Translations under genes and position numbers: made by a program
The notes under the pieces: generated by a model
The model's database searches: none
What the model was told of the DNA's origin: nothing
What the model saw: only the letters and a program-made list of their open reading frames with translations
Shown: positions 8,013 to 16,571 of the stretch, piece by piece
Layout of the letters: each line of letters begins with the position of its first letter
How positions within the stretch are numbered: position 1 is the stretch's first letter
NCBI GenBank assembly: GCA_934101625.1
Contig: CAKORV010000006.1
Coordinates: forward strand, 1-42,944
DNA length: 42,944 bases
Source of the DNA: an uncultured Bacilli bacterium
GTDB lineage: Bacteria > Bacillota_I > Bacilli_A > RF39 > UBA660
Reading direction: 5' to 3'

Positions 8013-8852
8013 ATGAAAAAGTTATATTTATTTGGGTTAATAGTTTTATGTTTAGCAATTTCATTACTAACTTATTATTTTGTAAATGGTAGTTCTGCCA
8101 AGACTTTAAATGATTATGAAATACATAATGTTTCTTATATTGCTGATGATTTGATAAAAGAGACAAAAATAAATTTCAAAATTTTTAAAAAGTATTCTGA
8201 TTATAAAGAGTTTTGTAATCAATATAATTTAGAAGAAAAACTTACAAAAAAAGATTTTAATAGATATTCATATTTAATGATATATAATAATTATACAAAT
8301 AAAGATGATTTTGATATAAGTAGTTTCAAAGTTGATTCTAAAAGTATAACAATAAAAGCTTCTAATAAAGTTGATGATAATGAAATTAATGGTACAGTTA
8401 TATATTTGTATTCAATTAATAAAAAGAATAAAGAGGCATTAAATAATGTGAAAATCACTATAGATAAAGTTGAAGATAAAACTGAAGATAATAAACCTGA
8501 TGAGGATACCATAAATTTATCTGAGAAAATAAATAATTGGTTAACGGATACAAAAAAAGATGAATATGTTGTTACAGTTTTAGCTCAAACTTGGTGTCCA
8601 CATTGTAATAGTTACAAACCTACTATGGAAGAAGTAAATAATGAATATAATTTTAAATTATATTGGGTTGATTTAGATCTATTAACGAAAACAGATTATA
8701 ATACAATAAAAAACACTTATGAATTATCACATTATACTGGTACTCCTTACACTTTTGTTGTGAAAAATGGAGAATTTATAAGTTTTAATGTAGGAAATAA
8801 AACTAAAGAAGATTTAATAAATTATTTAAAAGCATCCGGAGTTATTGAATAA
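8013..8852 (+). CDS. Membrane-anchored thioredoxin-fold protein
   Basis: 279 residues. One N-terminal membrane anchor (about residues 4-23) leads to an extracytoplasmic region. Residues 175-279 form a thioredoxin domain with TWCPHCNSY as the CXXC active site and a cis-Pro region TGTPYTFVV. The middle 150 residues are unfamiliar and charged. The active site suggests a thiol oxidoreductase for exported proteins, which fits the Cys-rich surface proteins elsewhere in the window. The partner is not identifiable. AAGGAG precedes the ATG. Confidence 0.75.
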   Translation: MKKLYLFGLIVLCLAISLLTYYFVNGSSAKTLNDYEIHNVSYIADDLIKETKINFKIFKKYSDYKEFCNQYNLEEKLTKKDFNRYSYLMIYNNYTNKDDFDISSFKVDSKSITIKASNKVDDNEINGTVIYLYSINKKNKEALNNVKITIDKVEDKTEDNKPDEDTINLSEKINNWLTDTKKDEYVVTVLAQTWCPHCNSYKPTMEEVNNEYNFKLYWVDLDLLTKTDYNTIKNTYELSHYTGTPYTFVVKNGEFISFNVGNKTKEDLINYLKASGVIE

Positions 8853-8878
8853 ATTTTTTCAATGAGTTCAATGCTTTT
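8843..8878 (+). terminator. Possible weak terminator after the thioredoxin-fold gene
   Basis: ATTGAA near the end of the gene can pair with TTCAAT shortly before a run of seven T. Two alternative short pairings compete, so this is weak. Confidence 0.3.
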
Positions 8879-8919
8879 TTTCTCCTATAATTAAAGTAAT
8901 TGTATTTAATAATATACTT

Positions 8920-8942
8920 ACACGAACAAAATTTGCTCTTGT
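8920..8942 (+). promoter_or_regulatory. Operator-like palindrome over the -35 of the gene at 8994
   Basis: Centred on 8931, GAACAAA/TTTGCTC (8924-8938) mirrors with one mismatch in seven pairs. The flanking ACA and TGT also mirror, extending it to 8920-8942. It overlaps the -35 box at 8939, the usual position for repression. The binding protein is unknown. Confidence 0.5.
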
Positions 8943-8967
8943 TAAATATAAAAATATTTACTATAAT
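8939..8967 (+). promoter_or_regulatory. Promoter of the 122-residue gene
   Basis: TTGTTA at 8939-8944, a 17-base spacer and TATAAT at 8962-8967. AAGGAG at 8981-8986 lies seven bases before the ATG. Confidence 0.65.
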
Positions 8968-8993
8968 GAATATACAATAGAAGGAGTAAGAAT

Positions 8994-9362
8994 ATGGGTA
9001 GTTATAATAAGAATAAAGAAATTGTTAATGCTTGTAAACATTATTATGATATAGTTAATTTTGAAATATATGAAGGAGAAAATATTAAACAAAATATTAT
9101 AAATATGTATACTGATTATATTTTTAGTATGGATATTATTACTAAAAGAGAAAAAGAAAAATTAGCAGAAGTAGATAAAATTGTGTATAAATTTTTAACT
9201 GATAAAAGATTTAATAGGGAAATGATTAAAGAACTTTCTAATTTAAGAATTTCAAAAGCAGTTACTAATGTTATTGAGTATGTTATGAATAAAATGATTG
9301 AATTTTTTGAAGATTATAAAACTGTTTATACTAGGAACATATATATACCAAGATGGATTTAA
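8994..9362 (+). CDS. Unknown 122-residue helical protein
   Basis: Not recognised. The protein is soluble, mostly helical and charged, and ends with an aromatic/basic YTRNIYIPRWI. It is a single gene with a strong promoter, a strong ribosome site and a palindrome overlapping the -35 box, which implies controlled expression. The tRNA-Arg promoter begins directly after its stop codon. No transmembrane segments or catalytic motifs are visible. Confidence 0.6.
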   Translation: MGSYNKNKEIVNACKHYYDIVNFEIYEGENIKQNIINMYTDYIFSMDIITKREKEKLAEVDKIVYKFLTDKRFNREMIKELSNLRISKAVTNVIEYVMNKMIEFFEDYKTVYTRNIYIPRWI

Positions 9363-9391
9363 TTTACATTCATCTTTTTTTGTGCTATAAT
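9363..9391 (+). promoter_or_regulatory. tRNA-Arg promoter
   Basis: TTTACA at 9363-9368, 17 bases, and an extended TGC-TATAAT with the hexamer at 9386-9391. It places the transcript start at about the first tRNA base. Confidence 0.7.
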
Positions 9392-9399
9392 TTATACAT

Positions 9400-9475
9400 G
9401 TTCTCGTAGCTCAGCTGGAAGAGCAACCCCCTCCTAAGGGGTAGGTCGGAGGTTCAAATCCTCTCGGGAACACCA
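9400..9475 (+). tRNA. tRNA-Arg (anticodon CCT)
   Basis: The acceptor stem GTTCTCG (9400-9406) pairs with CGGGAAC (9465-9471), followed by discriminator A and an encoded CCA (9473-9475). The D arm is GCTC/GAGC. The anticodon stem ACCCC/GGGGT holds the loop CTCCTAA with anticodon CCT, reading AGG. The T loop is TTCAAAT. All four arms fold by eye. Confidence 0.95.
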
Positions 9476-9487
9476 ACTTTCGAATAT

Positions 9488-9508
9488 AACTAGAGTTATC
9501 TAGTTTTT
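9488..9508 (+). terminator. Terminator of tRNA-Arg
   Basis: AACTAGA (9488-9494) and TCTAGTT (9499-9505) form a perfect 7-bp stem with a GTTA loop, running into T residues. Confidence 0.75.
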
Positions 9509-9532
9509 ATTTATCAATTTAGGGGATTTAAT

Positions 9533-10966
9533 ATGGCAGATGAATCATTAGAATATAAAAATAGAATTTATGAAATAAAAAAACAATTAATTAGAATTAA
9601 AGAACTTGGTGTAGATACTTCAAAATACGAAGAAATATTAAATGATACTATAAAAGATATAGAAAAAAGTGTATTTGATGCTAACAAAAAAGATGTATTT
9701 AAAAGCGCATTTGTCAGTCAAAGTTATTTAAATGGGTTAAATAAACTTGACAGATTGATAGTGTTACTAGGAGAATATAATTCATATTATAAAGCATTTA
9801 ATACAGCATTATATATTGATTTATCATTAAAAGAAGAAATAGGAATAGATGAGCTTAATAAGTTTGTTAATGATATTATATATTCAATACGTAGTTTAAA
9901 ATCATCGAATCATTTGAATTTTGAAGATGAACAATTAGTTTTAAGAAAAGTATATGATGTTGCTTATAAATTAATAAAAAAAGAAAAGAATGATAAATTT
10001 ACTAATATGAGTAATTCTATTTATAAAAATAGTTTAGATATAAGTGAGAGCTTTGAAAAAGGAACAGAATTGGCAAATAATTTATCCAATATAGAAAAAG
10101 AAATAAAAAGGCAAAAGAAAGATTATGGAAAAGAAAGAACTAAAAGAATTGTTATACCTTTACTTTCATTTAGTCTTTCATTCACAGGTGTATATGCTAC
10201 ATGGAAAGCTTGTAAAAAAAGTTCATATGGAAATTATTGTGATGTCAAAACGAAAACTTATAGCACATTTAATGATGAGATTGTAGAAAAAAATGAAGGT
10301 AAAAAATTTACAAATGATATGAATGATAAAGTCACTGTTAAAAAGTATGGACATTGGATTTATGATAAAGATCATAAATATGGTTATAGAGAAGTAACTG
10401 AATACAAGGTTTCAGATATTATAAGTAAAAAAGATATTAAAGATTATGCGCTACTTGATGAGACAACTGGCTTGATTAAGTCATATATTTCACAGGAAAA
10501 TGAAGGATATCTTGAATCATCAGATTTACCTTTAAAAAATATTAATGATGAAGTAGTTGTTAAGATTAAAAGTTATAAAAATCCAGTTAAAGAGTTAAAT
10601 AAAGAAGAATGGATTTTAAAATCAGTTTTATTAACTATATTAGAACTTACAGTTTTAGGAACATTTACCGCGATTGTTTTTCCATACGTATTATATGAAG
10701 ATTCTTATGATACAAAAATGAGAATAAAAAAAGTAATTGAAATTTATAATTCATTGTATGATGAACTAGAAAGCGAAAGAATTAAATTGAAATTTTTATT
10801 AGATAGTAATGAAGAACTAAAAAAAGAATATTTAAAGTTTTATAATAAAAATAAGTTTTTATTATCTAGTGAAAAAGAAACACATAATTTAACAATGGAA
10901 ATGTTAGAGAAAAATCAAAACATTGATATGAGTAAAATTAATATTAAAAGGAGATTTTTAAAATAA
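9533..10966 (+). CDS. Unknown 477-residue membrane protein
   Basis: Not recognised. A cytoplasmic helical N-terminal half (about residues 1-200, with coiled-coil-like Lys/Glu stretches) is followed by one membrane helix (IVIPLLSFSLSFTGVYATW). A Cys-containing soluble loop of about 150 residues comes next, then a second membrane helix (about 370-390), and a charged C-terminal helix pair. With both ends inside, the loop would face outward. AGGGGA about six bases before the ATG is the ribosome site. There is no evident promoter of its own after the tRNA terminator, so it may be expressed by read-through or from a weak site. Confidence 0.65.
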   Translation: MADESLEYKNRIYEIKKQLIRIKELGVDTSKYEEILNDTIKDIEKSVFDANKKDVFKSAFVSQSYLNGLNKLDRLIVLLGEYNSYYKAFNTALYIDLSLKEEIGIDELNKFVNDIIYSIRSLKSSNHLNFEDEQLVLRKVYDVAYKLIKKEKNDKFTNMSNSIYKNSLDISESFEKGTELANNLSNIEKEIKRQKKDYGKERTKRIVIPLLSFSLSFTGVYATWKACKKSSYGNYCDVKTKTYSTFNDEIVEKNEGKKFTNDMNDKVTVKKYGHWIYDKDHKYGYREVTEYKVSDIISKKDIKDYALLDETTGLIKSYISQENEGYLESSDLPLKNINDEVVVKIKSYKNPVKELNKEEWILKSVLLTILELTVLGTFTAIVFPYVLYEDSYDTKMRIKKVIEIYNSLYDELESERIKLKFLLDSNEELKKEYLKFYNKNKFLLSSEKETHNLTMEMLEKNQNIDMSKINIKRRFLK

Positions 10967-10989
10967 TTTCTTCTTTTTTTAGATTTTTG

Positions 10990-11018
10990 TTGACAAACAT
11001 ATGTGCTTATGATAAAGT
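10990..11018 (+). promoter_or_regulatory. Promoter of the 400-residue membrane protein, TTGACAAACAT type
   Basis: TTGACA at 10990-10995, a 17-base spacer ending in TGA and TAAAGT at 11013-11018. The spacer begins AACATATGTGC, with an ACATATGT palindrome, and aligns base for base with the promoters at 1391 and 34463. Confidence 0.6.
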
Positions 11019-11046
11019 GAATATAGTTGGAGTGAGGAAGATTATT

Positions 11047-12249
11047 ATGAAGAAAAGTAACAATTATTTTAAAAGTATTTTAGGCGGTGTTTTAGGAGCT
11101 TTATTATTTGGAATACCTTGGGTATTAGTTTATGTTTATGGTGGGTATATTTTATCGATTTTGGCATTATTAATTGCTTTTGGAGCATTTAAATTTTATA
11201 AATTATTTGGTGGGATAGTTACTAAAAAGACAGGACTAATTATAACGATTATATCTCTTTTAACTTTGACTTTTTTAATACTTGTTGTTATTCCGAATAT
11301 GCTACTACTTAAAGATGGATACTTAATTAACCTTAGTAATTTTAAAATTTTATATAATAGTAAAGATTTTGTTTCGAGTTTAATGAGAGATTATGTAATT
11401 TCATTAGTATTTACGGGTCTTGGAATAAGTGGTATTATTGCAAATATAAATAAAGAAGCATATATTAAAAATACTAAAACAGAAGAAGAATACTTAGATA
11501 ATAAAGATAGTGATGAACAAATTAAAAAAATTAGAAAAATTTACGAAAAATATAATGCTATTAATAAAGAAAATGCAATACCTAATTCAGTTTTATTTAG
11601 TGAAATGAATGCAATAAATAAGAATCTTTTATTAAATAAAATCATTAATGATGGATTAATTGTTAAATATAAGGGAAGAACATATTTTGATATAGAAGCA
11701 GATGAAGATATAGATAAACAAATTATAAATGCTAAAAGAAATAAGAAAAGAAAATTAATTTCTACTATTTTGTTGAGTTTTATATTTATATTTTTTGCTA
11801 TTATTATTGGTTTAGTGAGTGGAGAAGAAAATAACGATTTAAATGTTAACTTTAATAAAATTAATATTATATTACCTAATACTTACACATTTAGTAGTGA
11901 TGACTCAAGTGAAAATTTGTATACATATTACTCAAATAATGAAAGTAATATTATAGATATAATAGCATTACTTAAAGAGGATTATATAGATGATTATAAA
12001 GATAGCTACGTTATAATGTTAGAAGAAGATTATGATGTTACTAAAGTAGAAGATACTGATAATGGATTTAAAGTTCAATATACTTCTGATAATAATTATT
12101 ATTTTGTAGATTATGTTTACTATATAAATGATGAAGTTTATGCTGTTATATTTGCAACAAATGGAAATAACGACTTAAATGAATTTTTAACAGAAACTGA
12201 AAAAATTGTTAAAACTTTTAACTCTAAAAAAATAGGTGAAAATATTTAG
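11047..12249 (+). CDS. Unknown polytopic membrane protein with extracytoplasmic C-terminal domain
   Basis: 400 residues from the ATG at 11047, chosen because AGGAAG (11035-11040) lies six bases upstream; the longer frame to 10987 would run through the promoter. Three or four N-terminal membrane helices (about 10-130) are followed by a charged cytoplasmic helical segment. Another helix (about 235-255, STILLSFIFIFFAIIIGLVSG) then leads to an outside domain of about 130 residues, rich in Asn, Asp and Tyr. The cytoplasmic segment (about 165-225) could be a winged-helix-like module, though this is uncertain. Function unknown. Confidence 0.65.
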   Translation: MKKSNNYFKSILGGVLGALLFGIPWVLVYVYGGYILSILALLIAFGAFKFYKLFGGIVTKKTGLIITIISLLTLTFLILVVIPNMLLLKDGYLINLSNFKILYNSKDFVSSLMRDYVISLVFTGLGISGIIANINKEAYIKNTKTEEEYLDNKDSDEQIKKIRKIYEKYNAINKENAIPNSVLFSEMNAINKNLLLNKIINDGLIVKYKGRTYFDIEADEDIDKQIINAKRNKKRKLISTILLSFIFIFFAIIIGLVSGEENNDLNVNFNKINIILPNTYTFSSDDSSENLYTYYSNNESNIIDIIALLKEDYIDDYKDSYVIMLEEDYDVTKVEDTDNGFKVQYTSDNNYYFVDYVYYINDEVYAVIFATNGNNDLNEFLTETEKIVKTFNSKKIGENI

Positions 12250-12264
12250 ATTTAAGGAATATAA

Positions 12265-13146
12265 TTGTATATGGAAGAATTTTTAAATAATTATGAATTT
12301 TATAAAGATGTTGATTTAGTTAATTTAAATACTTATAGGGTTCATTCAATATGTGAGTACTTAATATATCCCAAAAAGATAAATGAACTAATAAATATTA
12401 TAAAGTATTTAAAAGAAAATAGTATTGAATTTTTAATATTAGGTAATGGATCAAATATAATATTATCTAAGCAAAAATACAAAATTGTAATTAAACTAGA
12501 TAAATTAAACATCATATTAATTAAGGGAAACATAGTAGAAGCTGAATGTGGAGTTAATTTAGTTAAATTATTAAATATATGTACAGAAAGAGGATTAAGT
12601 GGTTTAGAGTTTCTTACGAGCATTCCAGGACAAGTTGGTGCTTCAACTAAAAATAATACAGGTGCCTTTGAAAAGTCAATAGGTGATTATGTTATTGAAG
12701 TTAAAGTGCTTGATGAAAATTACAATATAGTTACTTTAGAAAATAAAGATATAAAGTTTAAATATCGTTCATCTATATTTAAAGAAAATACTAACTTAAT
12801 CGTTGTTAGCACAACATTTAAACTAAATATGACTAGTCCAGAAATCATAAAAAACAAAATAATATATTATAAAAAAATAAGGCTGAATAATCAACCTTAT
12901 GATTTACCTAATGCAGGATGTGTATTTAAAAATCCAAAAGATTTAAGTGCGGGTAAGCTAATTGAAAGTTTAAGCTTAAGAGGATATAATATTGGTGGAG
13001 CAATGGTAAGTAAAAAACATGCAAATTTTATTGTAAATAAAAGAAATGCCACGGGGGAAGATATTATTAATCTAATAGAATATATTAAGGAAAAAGTTAA
13101 ATTAAAATATAATATAGAGTTAGAACTAGAACAAGAAATTGTTTAA
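12265..13146 (+). CDS. murB: UDP-N-acetylenolpyruvoylglucosamine reductase
   Basis: Second committed step of peptidoglycan precursor synthesis: FAD- and NADPH-dependent reduction to UDP-MurNAc. The FAD-binding block has LGNGSNIIL near residue 57 and IPGQVGAS near residue 122. The substrate region has FKYRSSIF with the catalytic Arg, and AGCVFKNP-DLSAGKLIE lies near residue 215. The C-terminal LELEQEIV carries the expected Glu. 293 residues fits the short type-II MurB. AAGGAA at 12253-12258 suits a TTG start at 12265; the ATG at 12271 is the alternative, two codons shorter. Confidence 0.93.
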   Translation: MYMEEFLNNYEFYKDVDLVNLNTYRVHSICEYLIYPKKINELINIIKYLKENSIEFLILGNGSNIILSKQKYKIVIKLDKLNIILIKGNIVEAECGVNLVKLLNICTERGLSGLEFLTSIPGQVGASTKNNTGAFEKSIGDYVIEVKVLDENYNIVTLENKDIKFKYRSSIFKENTNLIVVSTTFKLNMTSPEIIKNKIIYYKKIRLNNQPYDLPNAGCVFKNPKDLSAGKLIESLSLRGYNIGGAMVSKKHANFIVNKRNATGEDIINLIEYIKEKVKLKYNIELELEQEIV

Positions 13147-13189
13147 AATAAAACCTGTAAATTAACGTAAAATAGGTTTTATTTTTTTT
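13147..13189 (+). terminator. murB terminator
   Basis: AATAAAACCT (13147-13156) pairs perfectly over 10 bp with AGGTTTTATT (13174-13183), followed by a T run. Confidence 0.8.
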
Positions 13190-13222
13190 CTAAGTGTGAG
13201 ATAATTAAACTAGTGAAGGTAT

Positions 13223-14101
13223 ATGAATTACATAAATGATTATTTAATTTTTTTAAAGACTGAAAAAAAACTAGGAGATGCATCAATTGAGTCATATCAT
13301 CTCGATTTAAAAGATTTTAATGAATATGTTAAAAATGATTTAATTAATGTAACAACAGAACAGATATTAAAATATTTATCAAAGTTAAAATCTGAGCTTT
13401 CAGCAAGAAGTGTTAATAGACATATTAGTGCTTTAAAAGGATTTTATAATTATTTGGTAGATGAAAAATATATTAAATCTTCACCGTTAGAAAATATAAG
13501 CATTCTTAAAACTGAAAAGAGTTTACCAAAATATTTAACAATAAATGAAGTAGATCAACTGTTGAATTTTCCACTTAATACTGCATTTGACTATAGAAAT
13601 AAAGCAATGCTTGAGGTAATGTATGCAACAGGACTTAGAGTAAGTGAATTAGTAAACTTGGAGTATTCAAATGTGGATTTATATAATAGTGTAATAAGAG
13701 TTAAAGGTAAAGGTAAGAAGGAAAGATTAGTACCTATTGGTGAAACTGCTAGTTATTATTTAAAGAAATATGTAGAAGAATATAGAAATCAACTTATAAT
13801 AAAGGAAAATTATAATGAATTATTTCTTAATAATCATGGTAAACCGATAAGTAGGAATGGATTTAATTTTATATTAGAAAATATTAGAATTAAAACTAAA
13901 ATTGAAAAAGAATTAACTCCGCATGTTTTAAGACATAGTTTTGCAACACATTTATTGGAAGGCGGTGCAGATGTAAGAAGCATTCAAGAAATGCTTGGAC
14001 ATGAAAATATATCAACCACTAATATATATACCCACGTGGTAGATGAAATATTAAGAGAAAATTATGATATATATCATCCACGTGCTAAAAAGGAGGAATA
14101 A
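13223..14101 (+). CDS. xerD: Tyrosine recombinase XerD/XerC
   Basis: Resolves chromosome dimers at dif. 292 residues. The N-terminal SAM-like domain (1-85) contains FLKTEKKLGDASIESY. The catalytic domain has Arg in ATGLRVSEL, Lys in GKGKKERLVPIG, the HxxR in TPHVLRHSFATHLLEGG, a His in LGHENIS and the nucleophilic Tyr in TNIYTHV. Placement directly before deoB is the Firmicutes xerD context, which favours XerD over a mobile integrase. GATAAT with an upstream TG at 13200 is a possible -10. Confidence 0.88.
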   Translation: MNYINDYLIFLKTEKKLGDASIESYHLDLKDFNEYVKNDLINVTTEQILKYLSKLKSELSARSVNRHISALKGFYNYLVDEKYIKSSPLENISILKTEKSLPKYLTINEVDQLLNFPLNTAFDYRNKAMLEVMYATGLRVSELVNLEYSNVDLYNSVIRVKGKGKKERLVPIGETASYYLKKYVEEYRNQLIIKENYNELFLNNHGKPISRNGFNFILENIRIKTKIEKELTPHVLRHSFATHLLEGGADVRSIQEMLGHENISTTNIYTHVVDEILRENYDIYHPRAKKEE

Positions 14102-14104
14102 ATA

Positions 14105-15262
14105 ATGTTTAAAAGAGTATTTTTAATTGTTTGTGATAGTTTAGGAGTAGGAGAGGCAATAGATGCAACTATGTATGGAGATGCTGGTGCTAATACATTA
14201 AAGCATATTACTGATGAAGGAGTTTATAAATTACCAGTATTTGAAAAACTTGGTTTACTAGATTTAGTTTATAATGATAAAAAAGCAAAATTGGGTTACC
14301 ATGGAATTATTGAGCCAGCTAACAAGGCAAAAGATACATTAAATGGACACTACGAAATGATGGGAATGGTATTAGATACTCCATTTAAAACATACCCAAA
14401 TGGATTTCCTACATTACTTATGAGTGAAATAGAAAGAGTTACTGGTAAAAGTTTTATTGGAAATTGTGTTGCGAGTGGTACCGAAATAATAAAAGAATTA
14501 GGACCTGAACATATGAAGACTGGTGCATTAATTATATATACAAGTGCTGACTCTGTATTGCAAATAGCTGCTCATGAAGATATAGTTCCTGTTGAAGAAC
14601 TTTATGATGTATGTGAAAAGATTAGTAAAATTGTATTTAGAGAGGAATATAATATTGGAAGAGTAATTGCAAGACCATTTATAGGTAAACCAGGTGATTT
14701 TACTAGAACAAGCAGAAGACACGATTTTGCTAAAGTTCCACCATTAAATTTTATGGATTTAATGTATGACAAAGGGCTTGATGTAATAGCAATTGGTAAA
14801 ATTAAAGATATATTTGCTGATAAAAGTATTACCACTGGTGTAAAAACAACTGATAATATAGATGGTCTAATGAAACTAGTTGATTTTACTAGAACAGATT
14901 TTAATGGATTTTTATTCTTGAATTTAAATGATTTTGATACTCTTTATGGTCATAGAAGAGATAAAAAAGGATATTTAAATTGTTTAGAAGAGTTAGATCA
15001 TTATTTACCAATTTTCCTAAATAAACTAACTGAAGATGATTTAGTAATATTTACAGCTGATCATGGTAATGATCCAACGTTTAGAGGTACTGACCATACA
15101 AGAGAGAATGTTCCAGTATTATTCTACTCAAAGAAATTTGAATATTATGGTGCATTGCCTACTACTAAAACATTTGCAAATATTGGTGCTACTATAATAG
15201 ATAATTTTGGTATAGAAAATACATTAGGAATAGGAGAGAGCTATTTAGATAAATTAAAATAG
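14105..15262 (+). CDS. deoB: Phosphopentomutase
   Basis: Interconverts (deoxy)ribose 1- and 5-phosphate in nucleoside salvage. 385 residues of the alkaline-phosphatase superfamily. Metal ligands are visible in CDSLGVGEA (residues 10-18), GDAGANTLKHI, and TADHGNDPTFRGTDHTRE near residue 320, including the Asp-His pair. AAGGAGG lies just upstream, and it follows xerD after three bases, so they form one operon ending at the hairpin at 15281. Confidence 0.95.
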   Translation: MFKRVFLIVCDSLGVGEAIDATMYGDAGANTLKHITDEGVYKLPVFEKLGLLDLVYNDKKAKLGYHGIIEPANKAKDTLNGHYEMMGMVLDTPFKTYPNGFPTLLMSEIERVTGKSFIGNCVASGTEIIKELGPEHMKTGALIIYTSADSVLQIAAHEDIVPVEELYDVCEKISKIVFREEYNIGRVIARPFIGKPGDFTRTSRRHDFAKVPPLNFMDLMYDKGLDVIAIGKIKDIFADKSITTGVKTTDNIDGLMKLVDFTRTDFNGFLFLNLNDFDTLYGHRRDKKGYLNCLEELDHYLPIFLNKLTEDDLVIFTADHGNDPTFRGTDHTRENVPVLFYSKKFEYYGALPTTKTFANIGATIIDNFGIENTLGIGESYLDKLK

Positions 15263-15270
15263 TAAATATT

Positions 15271-15305
15271 ATAAAAAAATAAAGAGACCTTAATTGTCTC
15301 TTTTT
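15271..15305. terminator. Bidirectional terminator between deoB and the repeat peptide
   Basis: AAAGAGAC (15281-15288) pairs with GTCTCTTT (15296-15303). T runs follow on both strands, so it can end deoB (plus) and the small minus-strand gene. Confidence 0.85.
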
Positions 15306-15310
15306 CTTTG

Positions 15311-15433
15311 CTATTTACTTCTTGCTGAATTTCTTGAAGTGTTTCTAGCACTATTTCTAGATGTAGTATTTTTACATCTACTTGTATTTCTACTTCTAGA
15401 ACTATTTCTAGATGTATTTCTAGCGTTAGCCAT
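15311..15433 (-). CDS. 40-residue Arg/Ser/Asn-repeat peptide
   Basis: A short gene read leftwards: ATG at 15433, stop at 15311, with AGGTGGTGATT as a good ribosome site. The peptide starts MANARNTSRNSSRSR and ends NTSRNSARSK. It is built from the units RNTS, RNSS and RNSA, with one Cys. It is strongly basic with no hydrophobic residues and probably binds nucleic acid or another polyanion; that is inference from composition. A shared bidirectional terminator supports it as a real transcript. The overlapping Leu-rich frame on the other strand is only its mirror image. No family is recognised with certainty. Confidence 0.65.
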   Translation of the reverse strand: MANARNTSRNSSRSRNTSRCKNTTSRNSARNTSRNSARSK

Positions 15434-15518
15434 TCTTAATCACCACCTGTTATTATTATTACCAGCGATTAAAATATAATTCATATTTTATTTGGAAATA
15501 TTTTACATAATCTAAACA

Positions 15519-15524
15519 TATAAT
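15519..15524 (+). promoter_or_regulatory. -10 element of the ZIP transporter gene
   Basis: TATAAT at 15519-15524, followed by TTAGTGATA as after the -10 at 1478. No convincing -35 and no Shine-Dalgarno before the ATG at 15539, so the leader would be about eight bases. Confidence 0.45.
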
Positions 15525-15538
15525 TAATTAGTGATAAT

Positions 15539-16288
15539 ATGAATGAAATAATTTTGCCTCTAATAATTTCAAGTTTAGCTGGTTTAAGTACACTAATAGG
15601 TGGGGTAGTGGTATTCTTTAAATTTAAAGATAAAGAAGCCTTTTTAGCATTTGCATTAAGTTTTTCTTTAAGTGTTATGATAAGTATAAGTGTATTGGAT
15701 TTAATTCCATCGAGTTTTACTACATTATATAATAAATATGGTCTACTACTCGCTTTAATTATCGGAGTAGGGGTGTTTATAATAGGGAAGGTAGTAGTTA
15801 CAAAAATAAATGATAAAATTGCCCTACTACATAAAAGTAATAAATTATATAGGGTAGGAGTACTAAGTATGATAGCTCTTATGATACATAATTTTCCTGA
15901 AGGAATTGCAACGTTTATGACTGCTTATAATGATTTATCAATGGGAATTAGTCTAGGAATCGCTATAATGCTTCATAATATACCTGAAGGAGTGTCAATC
16001 AGTGTTCCGATTTATTATAGCACGGGAAATAAATTTAAAGGACTGTTATATACATTTATATCTGGTTTAGCAGAACCTTTAGGAGCATTAATGGCTTATA
16101 TAGTGCTAAAACCATTTATAAGCGATGTAATGATATCAATCGTGTTAATATTAGTAGCTGGTATAATGATTACGTTAGCAATCGAAGAAATGTTACCAGA
16201 AGCTAATTCTCATAATAAAACTAAACAAAGTATAATAGGATTAATAATTGGATTGATTTTAGTCATAATTAATATGTTATTATTCTAA
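15539..16288 (+). CDS. ZIP-family divalent metal transporter
   Basis: Imports Zn2+ or related metals (ZupT-like). 249 residues with eight predicted membrane helices. The metal-binding helices IV and V carry HNFPEGIATF (about residue 117) and HNIPEGVSIS (about residue 147), the hallmark HN-PEG pair. No long His-rich loop is present. It is a single gene with a very short leader. The exact metal cannot be told from sequence. Confidence 0.9.
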   Translation: MNEIILPLIISSLAGLSTLIGGVVVFFKFKDKEAFLAFALSFSLSVMISISVLDLIPSSFTTLYNKYGLLLALIIGVGVFIIGKVVVTKINDKIALLHKSNKLYRVGVLSMIALMIHNFPEGIATFMTAYNDLSMGISLGIAIMLHNIPEGVSISVPIYYSTGNKFKGLLYTFISGLAEPLGALMAYIVLKPFISDVMISIVLILVAGIMITLAIEEMLPEANSHNKTKQSIIGLIIGLILVIINMLLF

Positions 16289-16337
16289 TTTTTTTCTTTT
16301 ATATTTAAGTTCCAATAATGTATATTATGTTAAGTTC

Positions 16338-16511
16338 TTAATTTTTCTTATATTCTACATGATATATATCGTTATCAAATGTATCTTTATATGCAGTACT
16401 ATATACTACATTACTATACTCATTTAATTCACTTGTATTTATATAATCAAAAAAATCTCTTAAGTTAAATAAATATTCAGTTGGTTTCTTTAAATTCTGT
16501 CTATAAAAAAT
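16338..16511 (-). pseudogene. Open reading remnant without a start codon
   Basis: A minus-strand frame open from 16511 to a stop at 16338 codes about 57 residues with normal composition (for example RDFFDYINTSELNEYSN) but has no ATG, GTG or TTG at its head; a TAG precedes it. It could be the decayed 3' end of a gene from the adjacent operon. The rest of 16289-16571 holds only AT-rich sequence and the hairpin at 16542. Confidence 0.35.
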
Positions 16512-16536
16512 CTATACTATACAAACATTTATTTAG

Positions 16537-16559
16537 ATTCAAAACAATGTAAATTGTTT
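16537..16559 (-). terminator. Probable terminator of the AAA+/VWA operon
   Basis: On the minus strand AAACAAT (16559-16553) pairs with ATTGTTT (16548-16542) around a TTAC loop and ends in a short T run, 12 bases after the last stop codon. Confidence 0.55.
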
Positions 16560-16571
16560 ATTTTCTTTACT

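Noticed and set aside
9400..9475. tRNA-Arg as an integration site of a mobile element
   Set aside because: No second copy of the tRNA 3' end and no integrase adjacent; xerD at 13223 is the chromosomal type beside deoB.
10987..11046. Longer start (TTG) for the membrane protein at 11047
   Set aside because: The added codons cover the -35 and -10 boxes; AGGAAG supports the ATG at 11047.
15294..15479. 61-residue Leu-rich frame on the plus strand
   Set aside because: It is the antisense of the Arg/Ser/Asn repeat peptide, has no ribosome site and begins in the deoB terminator.
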